Positions 19,751-29,367 are shown, counted from the first letter of the stretch. The stretch: 64,000 nt of DNA from VAZQ01 sp963807865 (GCA_963807865.1 CAWEDK010000014.1:1-64000); one strand, 5' to 3'. Numbers and translations: made by a program. Notes: a model not told the origin generated them from the letters alone.

Positions 19751-21217
19751 ATGGGCCGGGTGGAAAACATCTCGACGACGCGCATGCAGTACCGCGGGCT
19801 GCGCGACTGGCTCGATCAGGTCGACAAGCTCGGCGAACTCCGCAAGGTCGACGGAGCGAGCTGGGACGTCGAGATGGGCGCCATCACGCACATGCTCACC
19901 GAAAAGAGCCGCGGCTCCGCGCCCGCGATTCTGTTCGACAACGTGCCGGGCTATCCGCAAGGCTACCGCACGCTCTACGGCCAGCTCTCGTCGGTGCGGC
20001 GCATCGCGCTCACGCTCGGCCTGCCGCTCGAGTACGAGCGCAAGGCCGACATCGTGCAGAAGTATCACGCGCGCATGCAGGAACTGAAGCCGCTGCCGCC
20101 GCGCTTCGTCAACGACGGTCCGATCTTCGAGAACGTGATGGAAGGCGACGATATCGACGTGCTGAAGTTTCCGGTGCCGCTCCACCACGAAAAGGACACC
20201 GCACGCTTCATCGGCACCGCCGATTGCGTGATGACGCAGGACCCCGACACCGGCTGGTTCAACCTCGGCGCCTATCGCAGCCAAGTCTATGACGGCAAGA
20301 CGGTCGGCTGCCAGATCACCGAGGGCAAGCACGGCCGCATCCACCGCGACAAGTATTTCGAGCGCGGTCAGCCGATGAAGGTGGTGATCCTGTGCGGGCA
20401 GAATCCGCTGTTGTTCATGCTGTCGTCGAGCCCGCTGCCGGAAGTCGGCGAGATGGATATCGCCGGCGGCCTGCGCGGCGAGCCGATCGACGTGGTGCGC
20501 GGGCCCTATACCGGCTTCCCGATCCCGGCCGACTGCGAGATCGCGATCGAAGGCGAGACGGTCGCCGGACAGGTCAAGCCCGAGGGGCCGTTTGGCGAAT
20601 GGATGGGCTACTACTCCGACGACACCCAGCCACGTCCGTACGTGAACGTGAAGACGGTGCTCTATCGCAACAATCCGATCCTCACCTGCGCGCCGCAACA
20701 TAAGCCGGTGGACGAGACCGGGCTGCTCAAGGGCATCGCCGGAGCCTCGCAGATCTGGCGGGCGCTCGATGCCTGCGGCGTGCCGGAAGTGCTTGGCGTC
20801 TGGAACCACGAGGCCGGGCCGGCGACCCGCTTCACCGCCATTCAGCTCAAGCAGCGATATCCGGGCCACGCACGGCAGGCGCTGCATATCGCGGCCTCCT
20901 GCCAGGGCGGCGCTTATGCGGGCAAGTGGACCGTGGTGGTGGACGAGGACATCGACGCCGGCGATCTCGACCAGGTGTTATGGGCGATGTGCACGCGGTT
21001 CGATCCGCTGACCGACATCGACATGATCCAGAAGGCCTGGGCTTCCAAGCGCGACCCGCTGTTCCTGCCCGGCAACTTCAACAACCGCATCCTGATCGAT
21101 GCGTGCATTCCGTACGACAAGAAACTCAAGGGCACGTTCCCGGTCACGGTCGATGTCAGTGACGATCTGCGCCGGCAGCTCCGGGCGAAATTTCCCAAGC
21201 TCTTTCCGGTGCAATAG
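19751..21217 (+). CDS. UbiD family decarboxylase, copy 2
   Basis: An intact 488-aa UbiD-like protein, ATG 19751 (MGRVENISTTRMQYR), preceded by a purine-rich site (AGGAGAGAGG). Family motifs: GLRDWLDQVDKLGELRKV, ILFDNVPGYPQGYRTL, DPDTGWFNLGAYRSQV, EGPFGEWMGYYSDD and RYPGHARQALHIAASCQGG. It is clearly paralogous to the upstream copy and the two are co-transcribed, so they may form a heteromer or act on successive substrates. No UbiX-type flavin prenyltransferase is visible in the window, so prFMN must come from elsewhere. The neighbouring Mo hydroxylases and HpaB suggest ring degradation, possibly of a carboxylated heterocycle (inference). Confidence 0.92.
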   Translation: MGRVENISTTRMQYRGLRDWLDQVDKLGELRKVDGASWDVEMGAITHMLTEKSRGSAPAILFDNVPGYPQGYRTLYGQLSSVRRIALTLGLPLEYERKADIVQKYHARMQELKPLPPRFVNDGPIFENVMEGDDIDVLKFPVPLHHEKDTARFIGTADCVMTQDPDTGWFNLGAYRSQVYDGKTVGCQITEGKHGRIHRDKYFERGQPMKVVILCGQNPLLFMLSSSPLPEVGEMDIAGGLRGEPIDVVRGPYTGFPIPADCEIAIEGETVAGQVKPEGPFGEWMGYYSDDTQPRPYVNVKTVLYRNNPILTCAPQHKPVDETGLLKGIAGASQIWRALDACGVPEVLGVWNHEAGPATRFTAIQLKQRYPGHARQALHIAASCQGGAYAGKWTVVVDEDIDAGDLDQVLWAMCTRFDPLTDIDMIQKAWASKRDPLFLPGNFNNRILIDACIPYDKKLKGTFPVTVDVSDDLRRQLRAKFPKLFPVQ

Positions 21218-21229
21218 AGCGAGCGTCTC

Positions 21230-22342
21230 ATGCTCCGACGTGTCCGCAAACTCCGCTCATTCCCGCGCAAGCGGGAATCCAGTGCTTTCGATTTAAGGCG
21301 AAGGTCTGGGTCCCCGCTTTCGCGGGGACGAGCGGGAGAGATTTGCGCTGCTCTTTTCATCATACATGCCTTCGCGACACCGGTGTCTGCCCAGAGCGTC
21401 GAGGAGTTCTACAAGGGCAAGAACGTCAACCTGCTGATCGGGTTCTCGGCCGGCGGCGGTTACGACCTCTATGCGCGGCATCTGGCGCGCTACATGGGAA
21501 AACACATTCCCGGGCATCCAACCATCGTGCCGCAGAACATGGCGGGCGCCGGCAGCTTGCGGGCGGCGAGCTTCCTTTATTCGGCCGCGCCCAAGGACGG
21601 CAGCGTGTTCGGTACCTTCGCGCGCACCACCGGCATCAATCCGCTGCTCGAGAGCGGTGCGACCTTCGACGGCACCAAGTTCTCCTGGATCGGCAGCGTG
21701 ACGGATGACGTCAGCACGTGCGTCACCTGGCATACCTCGCCGGTGAAGACCTGGGCCGATTTTCTGGTGAAGCCGGTCACGCTCGGCGGCCAGGGACCGA
21801 GTTCGGAGCCCGACATCTTCGCGCGGCTGTTCAAGAGCGTGTTCGGCGCGCCGATCAAGCTCGTCGCCGGCTATCCGGGCACCAACGAGATCACCCTGGC
21901 GATGGAGCGCGGCGAGGTCGACGGCCTATGTGGATTATCCTGGAGCACGATCAAGACCCGCCATGCTGCCTGGCATCGCGACAAGAAAATCAACATCCTG
22001 GTCCAGTCGGCGTTCCGCAGGGAGCCGGAGCTCGGCGACGTGCCGCTGGTGATGGACATGACCAAGGACCCGGAGAAGCTGCAGATCCTCAAGCTGATCC
22101 TGGCCGCCCAGGATATGGCCCGGCCGTTCGCGGCGCCGCCCGACATTCCGCGGGATCGCAAGGCCGCGCTGATCGCGGCGTTCGACGCCACCATGAAGGA
22201 TGCCGAATTCCTCGCCGACGCCAACCGCATGAAGATCGACGTCAACCCGGTGACCGGTCCGGCGCTCGACAAGCTTCTGGCAGAGCTTTACGCGACGCCG
22301 AAAGATGTCGTCGCCAAGGCCGCCAAGGCCATCGCGAATTAG
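21230..22342 (+). CDS. Bug/TctC-family tripartite tricarboxylate transporter receptor with repeat-derived N-terminus
   Basis: Periplasmic solute-binding protein. The mature part starts near AQSVEEFYKGKNVNLLIGFS and continues with family features GGGYDLYARHLARYMGKHIP, IVPQNMAGAGSL and APKDGSVFGTF. The C-terminus is ...DVVAKAAKAIAN. The first ~40 residues from ATG 21230 are the translation of a dispersed palindromic element (21255-21335; SFPRKRESS, PLSRGRAGE). Only a short hydrophobic stretch CAALFIIHAFATPVSAQ remains as signal peptide, and I find no in-frame ATG close to it. The true start may have been displaced by repeat insertion. It is 12 bp after ubiD copy 2, so probably the uptake partner of that operon. 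Confidence 0.85.
   Translation: MLRRVRKLRSFPRKRESSAFDLRRRSGSPLSRGRAGEICAALFIIHAFATPVSAQSVEEFYKGKNVNLLIGFSAGGGYDLYARHLARYMGKHIPGHPTIVPQNMAGAGSLRAASFLYSAAPKDGSVFGTFARTTGINPLLESGATFDGTKFSWIGSVTDDVSTCVTWHTSPVKTWADFLVKPVTLGGQGPSSEPDIFARLFKSVFGAPIKLVAGYPGTNEITLAMERGEVDGLCGLSWSTIKTRHAAWHRDKKINILVQSAFRREPELGDVPLVMDMTKDPEKLQILKLILAAQDMARPFAAPPDIPRDRKAALIAAFDATMKDAEFLADANRMKIDVNPVTGPALDKLLAELYATPKDVVAKAAKAIAN
21255..21335. repeat. Dispersed palindrome pair inside the receptor 5' coding region
   Basis: TTCCCGCGCAAGCGGGAA (near 21260) and TCCCCGCTTTCGCGGGGA (near 21309) flank a short spacer. It is the same element type as at 4689, 6331 and 11911, here read through in the frame of the receptor gene. Confidence 0.65.
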
Positions 22343-22387
22343 CAGCATCTGACAGAAGCCATTTCATGTTGCCGCGCGTGCCACAGC

Positions 22388-22525
22388 TAACCCTCCTCCC
22401 GCGAGCGTTTGCGAGCGGTGGGGAGGGTCGCGAGCGAAGCGAGCGGGCTGGGGGGCATCTTTCTTCACGCGGCGCCCCCCACCCTCGACCCCTCCCCACC
22501 GCTTCGCGGGGGGAGGGGAGAACGC
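22388..22525. repeat. Paired GC-rich palindromes between receptor and coxL-like gene
   Basis: CCTCCTCCCGCGAGCGTTTG... with GCGAGCGGTGGGGAGGGTCG on the left and CCCCTCCCCACCGCTTCGCG on the right. The long arms are able to pair. It fills most of the 241-bp gap 22343-22583; no gene is seen there. Confidence 0.55.
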
Positions 22526-22583
22526 TTCGCTCGACCGGCTTGTGCGCCGCTCCATTCTGGCGCTCCAGCGTCGGTATCTCGTC

Positions 22584-24906
22584 ATGATCGGCGCGAGCCT
22601 GCCACGGCGCGAGGACCGGCCGCTGCTCATTGGCAAAGGCCGCTACCTCGATGACATTCCGCTGCCGGGGCTGCTGCACGCCGCATTCGTGCGCAGCCCG
22701 CATCCACATGCGCTGATCCGCAGCCTCGATGCGCGCGAGGCGCTGGCGCTGCCGGGAGTGCATGCGGTGCTCACCCTCGACGACCTCGCGCCGGCGCTGG
22801 TGCAGCGGCGCATGGTGCGGCACTCGAATTCCGGCACCGCGCTCGACCGGCTGTGGCCGTTCGCGCTTGCCGACGGCGAGGTGTCGTATGTCGGCGAGAC
22901 GGTGGCGATCGTCGTCGCCGACAGCCGCTATCTGGCCGAGGACGCGGCCGCGCTGGTCGCGGTCGACTACGACGTGCTCGACGCGGTGTCCGACTGCCGC
23001 ACGGCAGGCGCGGCCGGCTGCTCCTGCGGTGCGCCGCGAGCTGAACAGCAACATCATCGCCACGCAGAAGGTCGCGTTCGGCGATGCGGTTGCGGCCTTC
23101 GCCAGGGCTGCGCACGTCTTCCACGAGGAGCTTTGGCAGCATCGCGGCGCCGGGCATCCGATCGAGGGCCGCGGCATCCTCGCCGACTACCGCGCCAGCG
23201 ACGACAGCATGATGGTCTGGGCCTCGACCCAGAAGGCGCACGACCTGTTCCAGATGCTGACCGCGCTGATGGGCCTCGACGAGAGCCGGCTGCGGGTCGC
23301 GACGCCGGATGTCGGCGGTGGCTTCGGGCCGAAGCTCTGCGTCTATTCGGAGGATATCGCGGTCGTCGCGGCGGCGAAGCTGATCCAGCGTCCGGTCAAA
23401 TGGGTCGAGGACCGCCGCGAGCATTTCACCAACGCGGCGCAGGAGCGCGACCAGTACTGGTCGCTCGACATCGCGGTCGATGCCGACGGCCGAGTGCTCG
23501 GCATTCGCGGCCACCTGCTGCACGACCTCGGCGCCTACGCGCTGCAGGACGTCAACCTGCCGTACAACTCGGCGTCGATGATCACCGGCCCCTACATGGT
23601 GCCGGCGCTGGCGATGGACGTGAGCGTCGCGGCCACCAACAAATGCCCGGTGTCGTCGGTGCGCGGCGCGGGCTACCCGCAGGCGGCGTTCGCGATGGAG
23701 CGGCTGCTGGACCGCGTCGCGCGCGAGCTTGAACTCGACCGCGCCGAGCTGCGACGCCGCAATCTCATTCCGCCCGAGAAGATGCCCTACACCAAGCCGC
23801 TGAAGGCGCGCTCGGGCGCCGCGATGCAATACGACAGCGGCGATTATCTCGCCTGCCAGGCCGAGTTGCTGGCCGCGGCCGGCTGGCAGGACTTTCCGCA
23901 GCGCCAGGCGGCGGCGCGCCAGCAGGGCCGCTATATCGGGATCGGGCTCGCCAACGCCATCAAGGGCACCGGGCGCGGGCCGTTCGAGTCCGGGCTGGTG
24001 CGGGTTTCGAACACGGGCCGCGTTTCGGTGCATACCGGCGCGGCCGCGATCGGGCAGGGGCTCGGCACCGTGCTGGCGCAGATCTGCGCCGGCGAACTCG
24101 GGCTCAAGCTGGAGGATATCACCGTGGTGCCGGGCGACACTGGCGCTGTGTCGCTCGGGCTCGGCGCATTCGCGAGTCGGCAGACCGTGACGGCGGGTTC
24201 GTCCGTGCTGCTCGCGGCGCGCGCGGTCGCCGGCAAAGCCAAGAAACTGGCCAGCCATGTCTTGGAAGCCGCCGAGCACGACCTCGAACTGGTCGACGGC
24301 GAGGTGCGTGTGGTCGGCGCGCCCGGCCTGTCGGTCAAGCTCGCCGAGCTATCGCGCATCCTCAAGGGCGCGCCCGGCTACGGCTATCCGCCCGGCATCG
24401 AGCCGGGGCTCGAAGCCAACGTCAATTGGCGCACCGACGCGCTCGCCTATGCCAATACCTGCCACGCCGCCGAGGTCGAGGTCGACGTCGAGACCGGCGG
24501 CGTGCGTGTGATCAAGTACTTTGCGATGCAGGACTCCGGCACGTTGATCAATCCGATGCTGGTCGAGGGCCAGGTGCAGGGCGGCATCGCCCACGGGATC
24601 GGCAACGCGCTCCTGGAATGGATGGGTTACGACGACACCGGCCAGCCGGTGACGACGTCGTTCGCGGACTATCTCCTGCCCGGCGCGACCGAGGTGCCGA
24701 TGATCATCGCGTTGTTCAAGCAGACGCCGTCGCCGCTCAATCCGCTCGGCGCCAAAGGCGCAGGCGAGGTCAGCACCATCCCGACCGCGGCGGCGGTGAT
24801 TTCTGCGATCGAGGATGCGTTGCAGCCGTTCGGCGTGCGCATCGCCCAGACTCCGATCACGCCCGCGACGCTCGTCGAACTGATCCGCAACGGCGCGAAG
24901 GCTTGA
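22584..24906 (+). CDS. Xanthine-dehydrogenase-family molybdopterin-binding subunit, second copy (one frameshift)
   Basis: Mo-binding catalytic subunit. It starts at ATG 22584 (MIGASLPRREDRPLLIGKGR). Domain a/b: RYLDDIPLPGLLHAAFVRSP, VSYVGETVAIVVAD. MoCo motifs: TPDVGGGFGPKLCVYSED and SVRGAGYPQAAFAMERL. The C-terminal active-site Glu is in NPLGAKGAGEVSTIPT. One extra base near 23000 splits TAGAAG from VRRELNSN. Corrected length is about 774 aa. It is only distantly like the copy at 15638 and no FAD or [2Fe-2S] partner adjoins it, so it may share the subunits at 13-15.6 kb. Confidence 0.88.
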
Positions 24907-24938
24907 GTGAGTTTGGGTAGTACGCGATCGCGCCGCGC

Positions 24939-24968
24939 GTCCCCTCTCCCGCAAGCGGGAGAGGGGAC
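24939..24968. terminator. Perfect 14-bp stem-loop between convergent coxL-like gene and marR
   Basis: GTCCCCTCTCCCGC, AA, then GCGGGAGAGGGGAC: a perfect 14-bp stem with a 2-nt loop. It lies 33 bp after the coxL-like stop and 49 bp from the marR stop. It belongs to the same GC-rich repeat family as 13611 and 17975, and probably acts as a bidirectional transcription barrier. Confidence 0.55.
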
Positions 24969-25016
24969 AACCCGCGGCTCGATCTCGTATCAAGCTCGGT
25001 CAAGCACCATGCGGCA

Positions 25017-25610
25017 TTACCCGCGCGCGGTGCGCTCGCGCTCGGCACGACGGATTTCCGCCGTCGCGTTCTCGGTGTTGAGCGCGAAGGTCGAAAGGAA
25101 GCGCGCCAGCACCGCGAAATCCTCGCGCGAGACGTTGCGGAACAGGCAGTCGTTCACCCGGCGGAGCAGTGGGTTGACGTCGCGAACCGCCGCTTCGCCC
25201 TTTGGCGTCAGCCGGACCAGTACGCCGCGCCGGTCTTGCGGGTTGGCCGATTTCGTCAGCAGACCCTTGTCGATCAGGCGTCCAACTTCCGTCGTGACGT
25301 GAGTAGCGGCCAGTTGCGTATGGTCGGACAGCGCGCGGATCGAAACGCCGTCGCGGCCCTGCCGGTACGCGGTGCCGATCAGCACGATGAACTGCGAGGC
25401 GGTGAGCGACAGATGCCGCCCGAATGCCTCGCGGTAGGATGTCAGGCGGTCGAGGGCAAAGATCATCAGGTAGAGCGTCTCGCGGAACGCGACGTCGCTG
25501 CCGCTCGGCGACAACATGCCGGGCAGGGACGTCGTCGCCGGCGGCTCGAACGTGCGCGCTCGCTGCAAGCCTTTACCGCGTCGATTGGAATTCGCCCCTG
25601 CCTTCGCCAT
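25017..25610 (-). CDS. MarR-family transcriptional regulator
   Basis: Winged-helix regulator, about 197 aa from ATG 25610 (MAKAGANSNRRGK); a GTG 18 nt upstream is also possible. The MarR core includes FGRHLSLTASQFIVLIGTAY, the recognition helix region LSDHTQLAATHVTTEVGRLI and the wing segment LLTKSANPQDRRGVLVRLTP. It is divergent from the HpaB-type gene, with a perfect 25-bp operator-like palindrome between them. It probably represses that gene, and possibly itself, until an aromatic ligand binds, as is usual in the family. Confidence 0.9.
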   Translation of the reverse strand: MAKAGANSNRRGKGLQRARTFEPPATTSLPGMLSPSGSDVAFRETLYLMIFALDRLTSYREAFGRHLSLTASQFIVLIGTAYRQGRDGVSIRALSDHTQLAATHVTTEVGRLIDKGLLTKSANPQDRRGVLVRLTPKGEAAVRDVNPLLRRVNDCLFRNVSREDFAVLARFLSTFALNTENATAEIRRAERERTARG

Positions 25611-25675
25611 GCCGTAGCCGCCGTCCACGATCCCGCTCCGAGGTTAGCACGAAATCATTTGACCTTACCTCCAAA

Positions 25676-25700
25676 ATATAGCTACATATTGTAGCTATAT
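25676..25700. promoter_or_regulatory. MarR-type operator, perfect 11-bp inverted repeat
   Basis: ATATAGCTACA-TAT-TGTAGCTATAT, a perfect inverted repeat with a 3-bp centre, 18 bp upstream of the HpaB-type ATG and 66 bp from the marR start. Length, symmetry and position between a divergent MarR gene and its neighbour fit a MarR-dimer operator. Confidence 0.75.
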
Positions 25701-25718
25701 GCAAGCGGAGGATATGTG

Positions 25719-27231
25719 ATGACTGCGCAGACCCAAGTTCATCCCGGCCGGCCCGCCGCATCCGGCTCGCTGCGAACCGGCGCAGAGTATCTCCGTTCGC
25801 TCAATGACGGGCGGCAAGTCTTCGTCGATGGCGAGAAGGTCAAGGACGTGACGACGCACCCGGCGTTCCGCGAGGCGGCGCGCTCGATCGCGCGGCTCTT
25901 CGACATCTCGGCAGCGCCCGAGAACCGCGAGCGCATGACCTTCGCGTCGCCCAAGACGGGGCAGCCGGTCTGGCGCGCCTGGCAGATTCCGCATAGCCAT
26001 GCCGACCTGCGCGCGCGGCGGCTGTTCCACGAGACCTGTGCGGAATCGACCTTCGGGCTGATGGGCCGCACGCCCGACCACGTTGCCGGCTTCTTTGCCG
26101 GCTATGCGGCGACGCCGGACATCTTCGTGGTCGGCACTGACCGGAAGTTCGCCGATAACGTCGTCGCCTACTACGAGCACATGCGCGACAACCACGTCTA
26201 TGCCAGCTACGCGATCGTCCCACCGCAGATCGACCGCAGCAAGCCCGCGCACAAGCAGAGCGATCCGGCGCTCTACGCCGGCGTCGTCAAGGAGCGCGAC
26301 GACGGCATCGTGATCTCGGGCGCGCAGCAGCTCGCGACCGGCGGCCCGATCTCCGACGTCATCCACCTGAGCTGCATCCACCCGCTGCAGCCGGGCGACG
26401 AGAACTACGCCAACTGCCTCGCCGTGCCGGTCAACGCGCCGGGCGTGAAGCTCTATCCGCGCCGGCCGTTTGCGCTCAACGCCACCAGCATCGTTCGACT
26501 ACCCGCTGTCGAGCCGGTTCGACGAGACCGACGCTTATGTGGTGTTCGACAACGTGTTCGTGCCGTGGGAGCACGTGTTCATCTACCGCAATCTGGAAGC
26601 TTCGCGAGACCAGTGGTGGAAGACGCCGTCGCACCTCTACGGCAACCACCAGGCGCAGACCCGTTACGTCACCAAACTGCGCTTCATGCTCGGCCTCGCG
26701 CAGCGGCTCAACGAGACGACCGGCAACATCGCCAATCCGGCGGTGCAGGTCATGATGGGCGAGCTTGCCTCGATCGCGTCGATCTACGAGGGCATGCTGC
26801 TGGCGCACGAGGTCAATGGCCCGATCGACCAGAACGGCGTGCTGTGGCCGTCGAAGGTGACGCTCTATTCGGCGATGGCGTTGCAGTCCGAGCTCAACGG
26901 CCGCATGCTGGAGATGATCCGCGAGCTCGCCGGCGGTGCATTCTTCACGGTGCCGTCGTCGCTTGCCGACTTCGAAAACCCGCAGACCGCGCCCGACATC
27001 GAGCGCTATATGCAGGGCGCTGGTACAAGCGCCAGGAGCCGCATCGCGCTGCTGCGATTGATCTGGGACTTCATCGGCTCGGAGTTCGGTAGCCGCCACC
27101 AGCAGTACGAGAAATTCTACGGCGGTGCATCATTCGTGATAAAGCAGAACGTCTTCCGCAATTACGACTTCAAGCGCGCCACCGCGCTGGTCGACCAGGC
27201 GCTGAGTTTGCCGGCGGTGGAACAGCCGTAG
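25719..27231 (+). CDS. 4-hydroxyphenylacetate 3-hydroxylase (HpaB) family monooxygenase (one frameshift)
   Basis: Two-component FADH2-dependent aromatic hydroxylase subunit. ATG 25719 (MTAQTQVH) with GCGGAGGA just upstream. The N-terminal domain has GAEYLRSLNDGRQVFVDGEK and the family signature FASPKTGQPVWRAWQIPHSH. The middle has GVVKERDDGIVISGAQQLAT. The C-terminal domain has FDYPLSSRFDETDAYVVFD, VFVPWEHVFIYRN and GSEFGSRHQQYEKFYGG. One extra base near 26493 breaks the frame; corrected length is about 503 aa. No flavin reductase partner is nearby. It is probably MarR-controlled through the adjacent operator. The substrate is unknown; the family acts on phenols and related rings. Confidence 0.88.
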
Positions 27232-27256
27232 GGCGGAAGCGCGAAGCGCGTTCGCC
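27232..27256. repeat. Stem-loop after HpaB-type gene
   Basis: GGCGGAAGCGCG-AAG-CGCGTTCGCC, an imperfect GC-rich hairpin immediately after the TAG at 27231. It is a probable terminator or dispersed palindrome. Confidence 0.45.
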
Positions 27257-27380
27257 ATTCTCTCTCACAAGCCCGGCGCATCCGCTGCCGTGGATCGGCT
27301 TTCAAGGTTTAGGCAGATATCCTACGATGGTATCCGGCGCTAACCTGTTTCCTGTCGTCATTGGGCGAGACGGCGCCGCA

Positions 27381-28385
27381 ATGAAGGGCAAGCTCATGGA
27401 CAGACGGACCGTCCTTCGAGGTGGCTTTTGGGCCGGGCTGTCGCTGGCGGGCGGGACAGCCGGTATGGGTCTGGCGGCGCGGGCACAAGACAAATGGCCG
27501 TCGCGGCGGGTGACGATCGTGGTGCCGTTTGCGGCCGGCTCGAACACCGATGCGTGTGCTCGTCTGCTCGCGGAGCTGCTGAGGGATGTTTACGACCAGC
27601 CATTCATCATTGAAAACCGCGGCGGGGCTGGCGGCACGCTCGGCGCCGGTTCGGTCGCGAAGTCGGCGCCCGACGGCTACACGTTGCTCATGGCCGGCAA
27701 CACTTCGCTGTCCGCCGCGCCGGCGCTGGTCAAGACCGTGCCCTACGATCCAATCAAGGATTTCACCGCGATAGGCCGTGTCGGCAGATTCTCTTCGGTG
27801 ATCGTTGCCGCCACTCAGCAGCCGTTCCGGACTATTCAGGAGTTCGTCACCTACGCAAAAGCGAACCCCGGCAAGCTGAGCTATGGCCATGGTAACAGCA
27901 CCGGGTTCATCGTCGGCGAGGCGATCAAGAAGCGCATGGGAATCGACATGGCGCGCGTGCCTTATACGGCGACGCCTGCCGCCATCACCGACTTGATCGG
28001 CGGCCGGACCCAGATGGTCCCCTCCGACTTGCTTTCCGGGGTGCCGCAAATCCAGGCCGGCAAGCTGGTGGCGCTGGCGACGATCTTCCGTGAGCGCAGC
28101 ACGCTTCTGCCGGAGGTGCCGACGTTGCACGAGACCGTGATGCCGGGCTTCGAAGTCCTGCCTTGGCTGGGACTCTTCGGTCCGGCCAATATGCCGCCCG
28201 GCATCGTCAAGATGCTCTCGGATAACTTGCGCACGATATTCGCGCGTCCCGATGTTGTCGCGCGGATCGGCACCATGGGCATCGAGCCGTACTACGCCCC
28301 GAGTGAAGAGACCGCGGCCTTCGTCAGAGACGATTTGACCAAGTGGCAAGAGATGGCCCGAGAGGCAGGCATCGAGCCGCAATGA
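27381..28385 (+). CDS. Bug/TctC-family receptor with Tat-like signal
   Basis: Periplasmic receptor of the TctC group. The signal MDRRTVLRGGFWAGLSLAGG carries a twin-arginine pair and ends ...GLAARAQ, so Tat export of a folded protein is likely (inference). Mature motifs: VTIVVPFAAGSNTDACARLL, IIENRGGAGGTLGAGSVAK, SAPDGYTLLMAGN, and the late PEVPTLHE and GLFGPANMPPGIV. I chose ATG 27381 (MKGKLMDRRTV); ATG 27396 and ATG 27327 are alternatives. It is intact. It follows the HpaB-type gene with no transporter membrane subunits nearby. Confidence 0.88.
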   Translation: MKGKLMDRRTVLRGGFWAGLSLAGGTAGMGLAARAQDKWPSRRVTIVVPFAAGSNTDACARLLAELLRDVYDQPFIIENRGGAGGTLGAGSVAKSAPDGYTLLMAGNTSLSAAPALVKTVPYDPIKDFTAIGRVGRFSSVIVAATQQPFRTIQEFVTYAKANPGKLSYGHGNSTGFIVGEAIKKRMGIDMARVPYTATPAAITDLIGGRTQMVPSDLLSGVPQIQAGKLVALATIFRERSTLLPEVPTLHETVMPGFEVLPWLGLFGPANMPPGIVKMLSDNLRTIFARPDVVARIGTMGIEPYYAPSEETAAFVRDDLTKWQEMAREAGIEPQ

Positions 28386-28445
28386 GTGCGCGGCCGAGCG
28401 ATCTTCAGGCGGCCTGCCGACGTCGATGGTGTTGGTACCAGACGG

Positions 28446-28760
28446 TTACATTGCCATGCGGTGATGCAGATCAAACATGATCCAGAGGCTGCCGCCGACC
28501 ATGATGAAAATCAGCAGCGCGGCAAAGCCCAGCGCCAACAGGTTCTCGCGCGGCGTCTCGGACAGGCGGAGGTGCAGAAAATATCTCAGGTGCACGACGA
28601 CCTGAACGATCGCCGTCGCGGCGATCACAAAGAACATCGCGCGCCCAGCAAGGAGCTTGAAGTAGATCAGTGCGAACGGAATGGCCGTCAGCACCAGCGC
28701 CAGGACCAGGCCTATCAGGTAGTCGCGCACCCTGGGCATTCCAATGGCGCTGTCTTGCAT
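28446..28760 (-). CDS. cyoD: Cytochrome bo3 quinol oxidase subunit IV
   Basis: A small three-helix membrane subunit (104 aa, ATG 28760, MQDSAIGMPRVRDYLIGLVL). Family features are VQVVVHLRYFLHL in the second helix and a last helix LIFIMVGGSLWIMFDLHHRM. It is the last gene of cyoABCD, 1 bp after the cyoC stop. It helps assembly of the Cu/heme site in subunit I. Confidence 0.92.
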   Translation of the reverse strand: MQDSAIGMPRVRDYLIGLVLALVLTAIPFALIYFKLLAGRAMFFVIAATAIVQVVVHLRYFLHLRLSETPRENLLALGFAALLIFIMVGGSLWIMFDLHHRMAM

Positions 28761-28761
28761 C

Positions 28762-29367
28762 TCACAGTACCCCTGGAAGATAGACGATTGAAAAGATGCC
28801 GATCCAGACGATGTCAAGAAAGTGCCAGAACAGGCCAAGGCGAAAGAGGCGGGAGAAGACCGGCTCGGTCAGGCCCTTGAGTATGATCTGCCCGACGATG
28901 ACGAGGATGCAGATCAGGCCGACGCTGACATGAACGCCGTGCGTGCCGACCAGCGTGAAGAACGCCGAGAGGAAGCCGCTGCGACTCGGCCCGGCGCTGG
29001 CCGCGACCATGCCGCGGAATTCCAAGACCTCCATCGCGACGAATCCGGTCCCGAGGATAAACGTCAGCAGGAGCCATAGAATTGCTGTCTTGCCTTTGCG
29101 CGTCCGCGCCGCCAGCGTGGCAAAACCAAATGTCGCGCTGCTGAACAGGAGCAGCATCGTCTCGCCAAAAGTGCGCGGGAGATCGAACAGGTCACGGCCG
29201 GTCGGCCCGCCGGCGGTTCCGCGAATCATGACCACATAGGTCGCAAACAGAAGTGCGAAAATGATCGCGTCGGTCATGAGGTAGATCCAGAAGCCGAACG
29301 CTTTCTCTTCGGAGCGCTCGATGACGGATTGGGCCTCGGCCGTCGGCATCGGGGACGCGTCGGTCAT
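28762..29367 (-). CDS. cyoC: Cytochrome bo3 quinol oxidase subunit III
   Basis: A five-helix subunit III (201 aa, ATG 29367), short form without the two extra N-terminal helices. Signature segments: EKAFGFWIYLMTDAIIFALL, FATYVVM, and the late GTHGVHVSVGLICILVIVG and LFWHFLDIVWIGIFSIVYL. It overlaps the end of cyoB by 4 bp (29364-29367). Intact. Confidence 0.95.
   Translation of the reverse strand: MTDASPMPTAEAQSVIERSEEKAFGFWIYLMTDAIIFALLFATYVVMIRGTAGGPTGRDLFDLPRTFGETMLLLFSSATFGFATLAARTRKGKTAILWLLLTFILGTGFVAMEVLEFRGMVAASAGPSRSGFLSAFFTLVGTHGVHVSVGLICILVIVGQIILKGLTEPVFSRLFRLGLFWHFLDIVWIGIFSIVYLPGVL

Noticed and set aside
13618..25000. CRISPR array
   Set aside because: The repeats are scattered inverted palindromes at gene junctions, not regularly spaced direct repeats with unique spacers.
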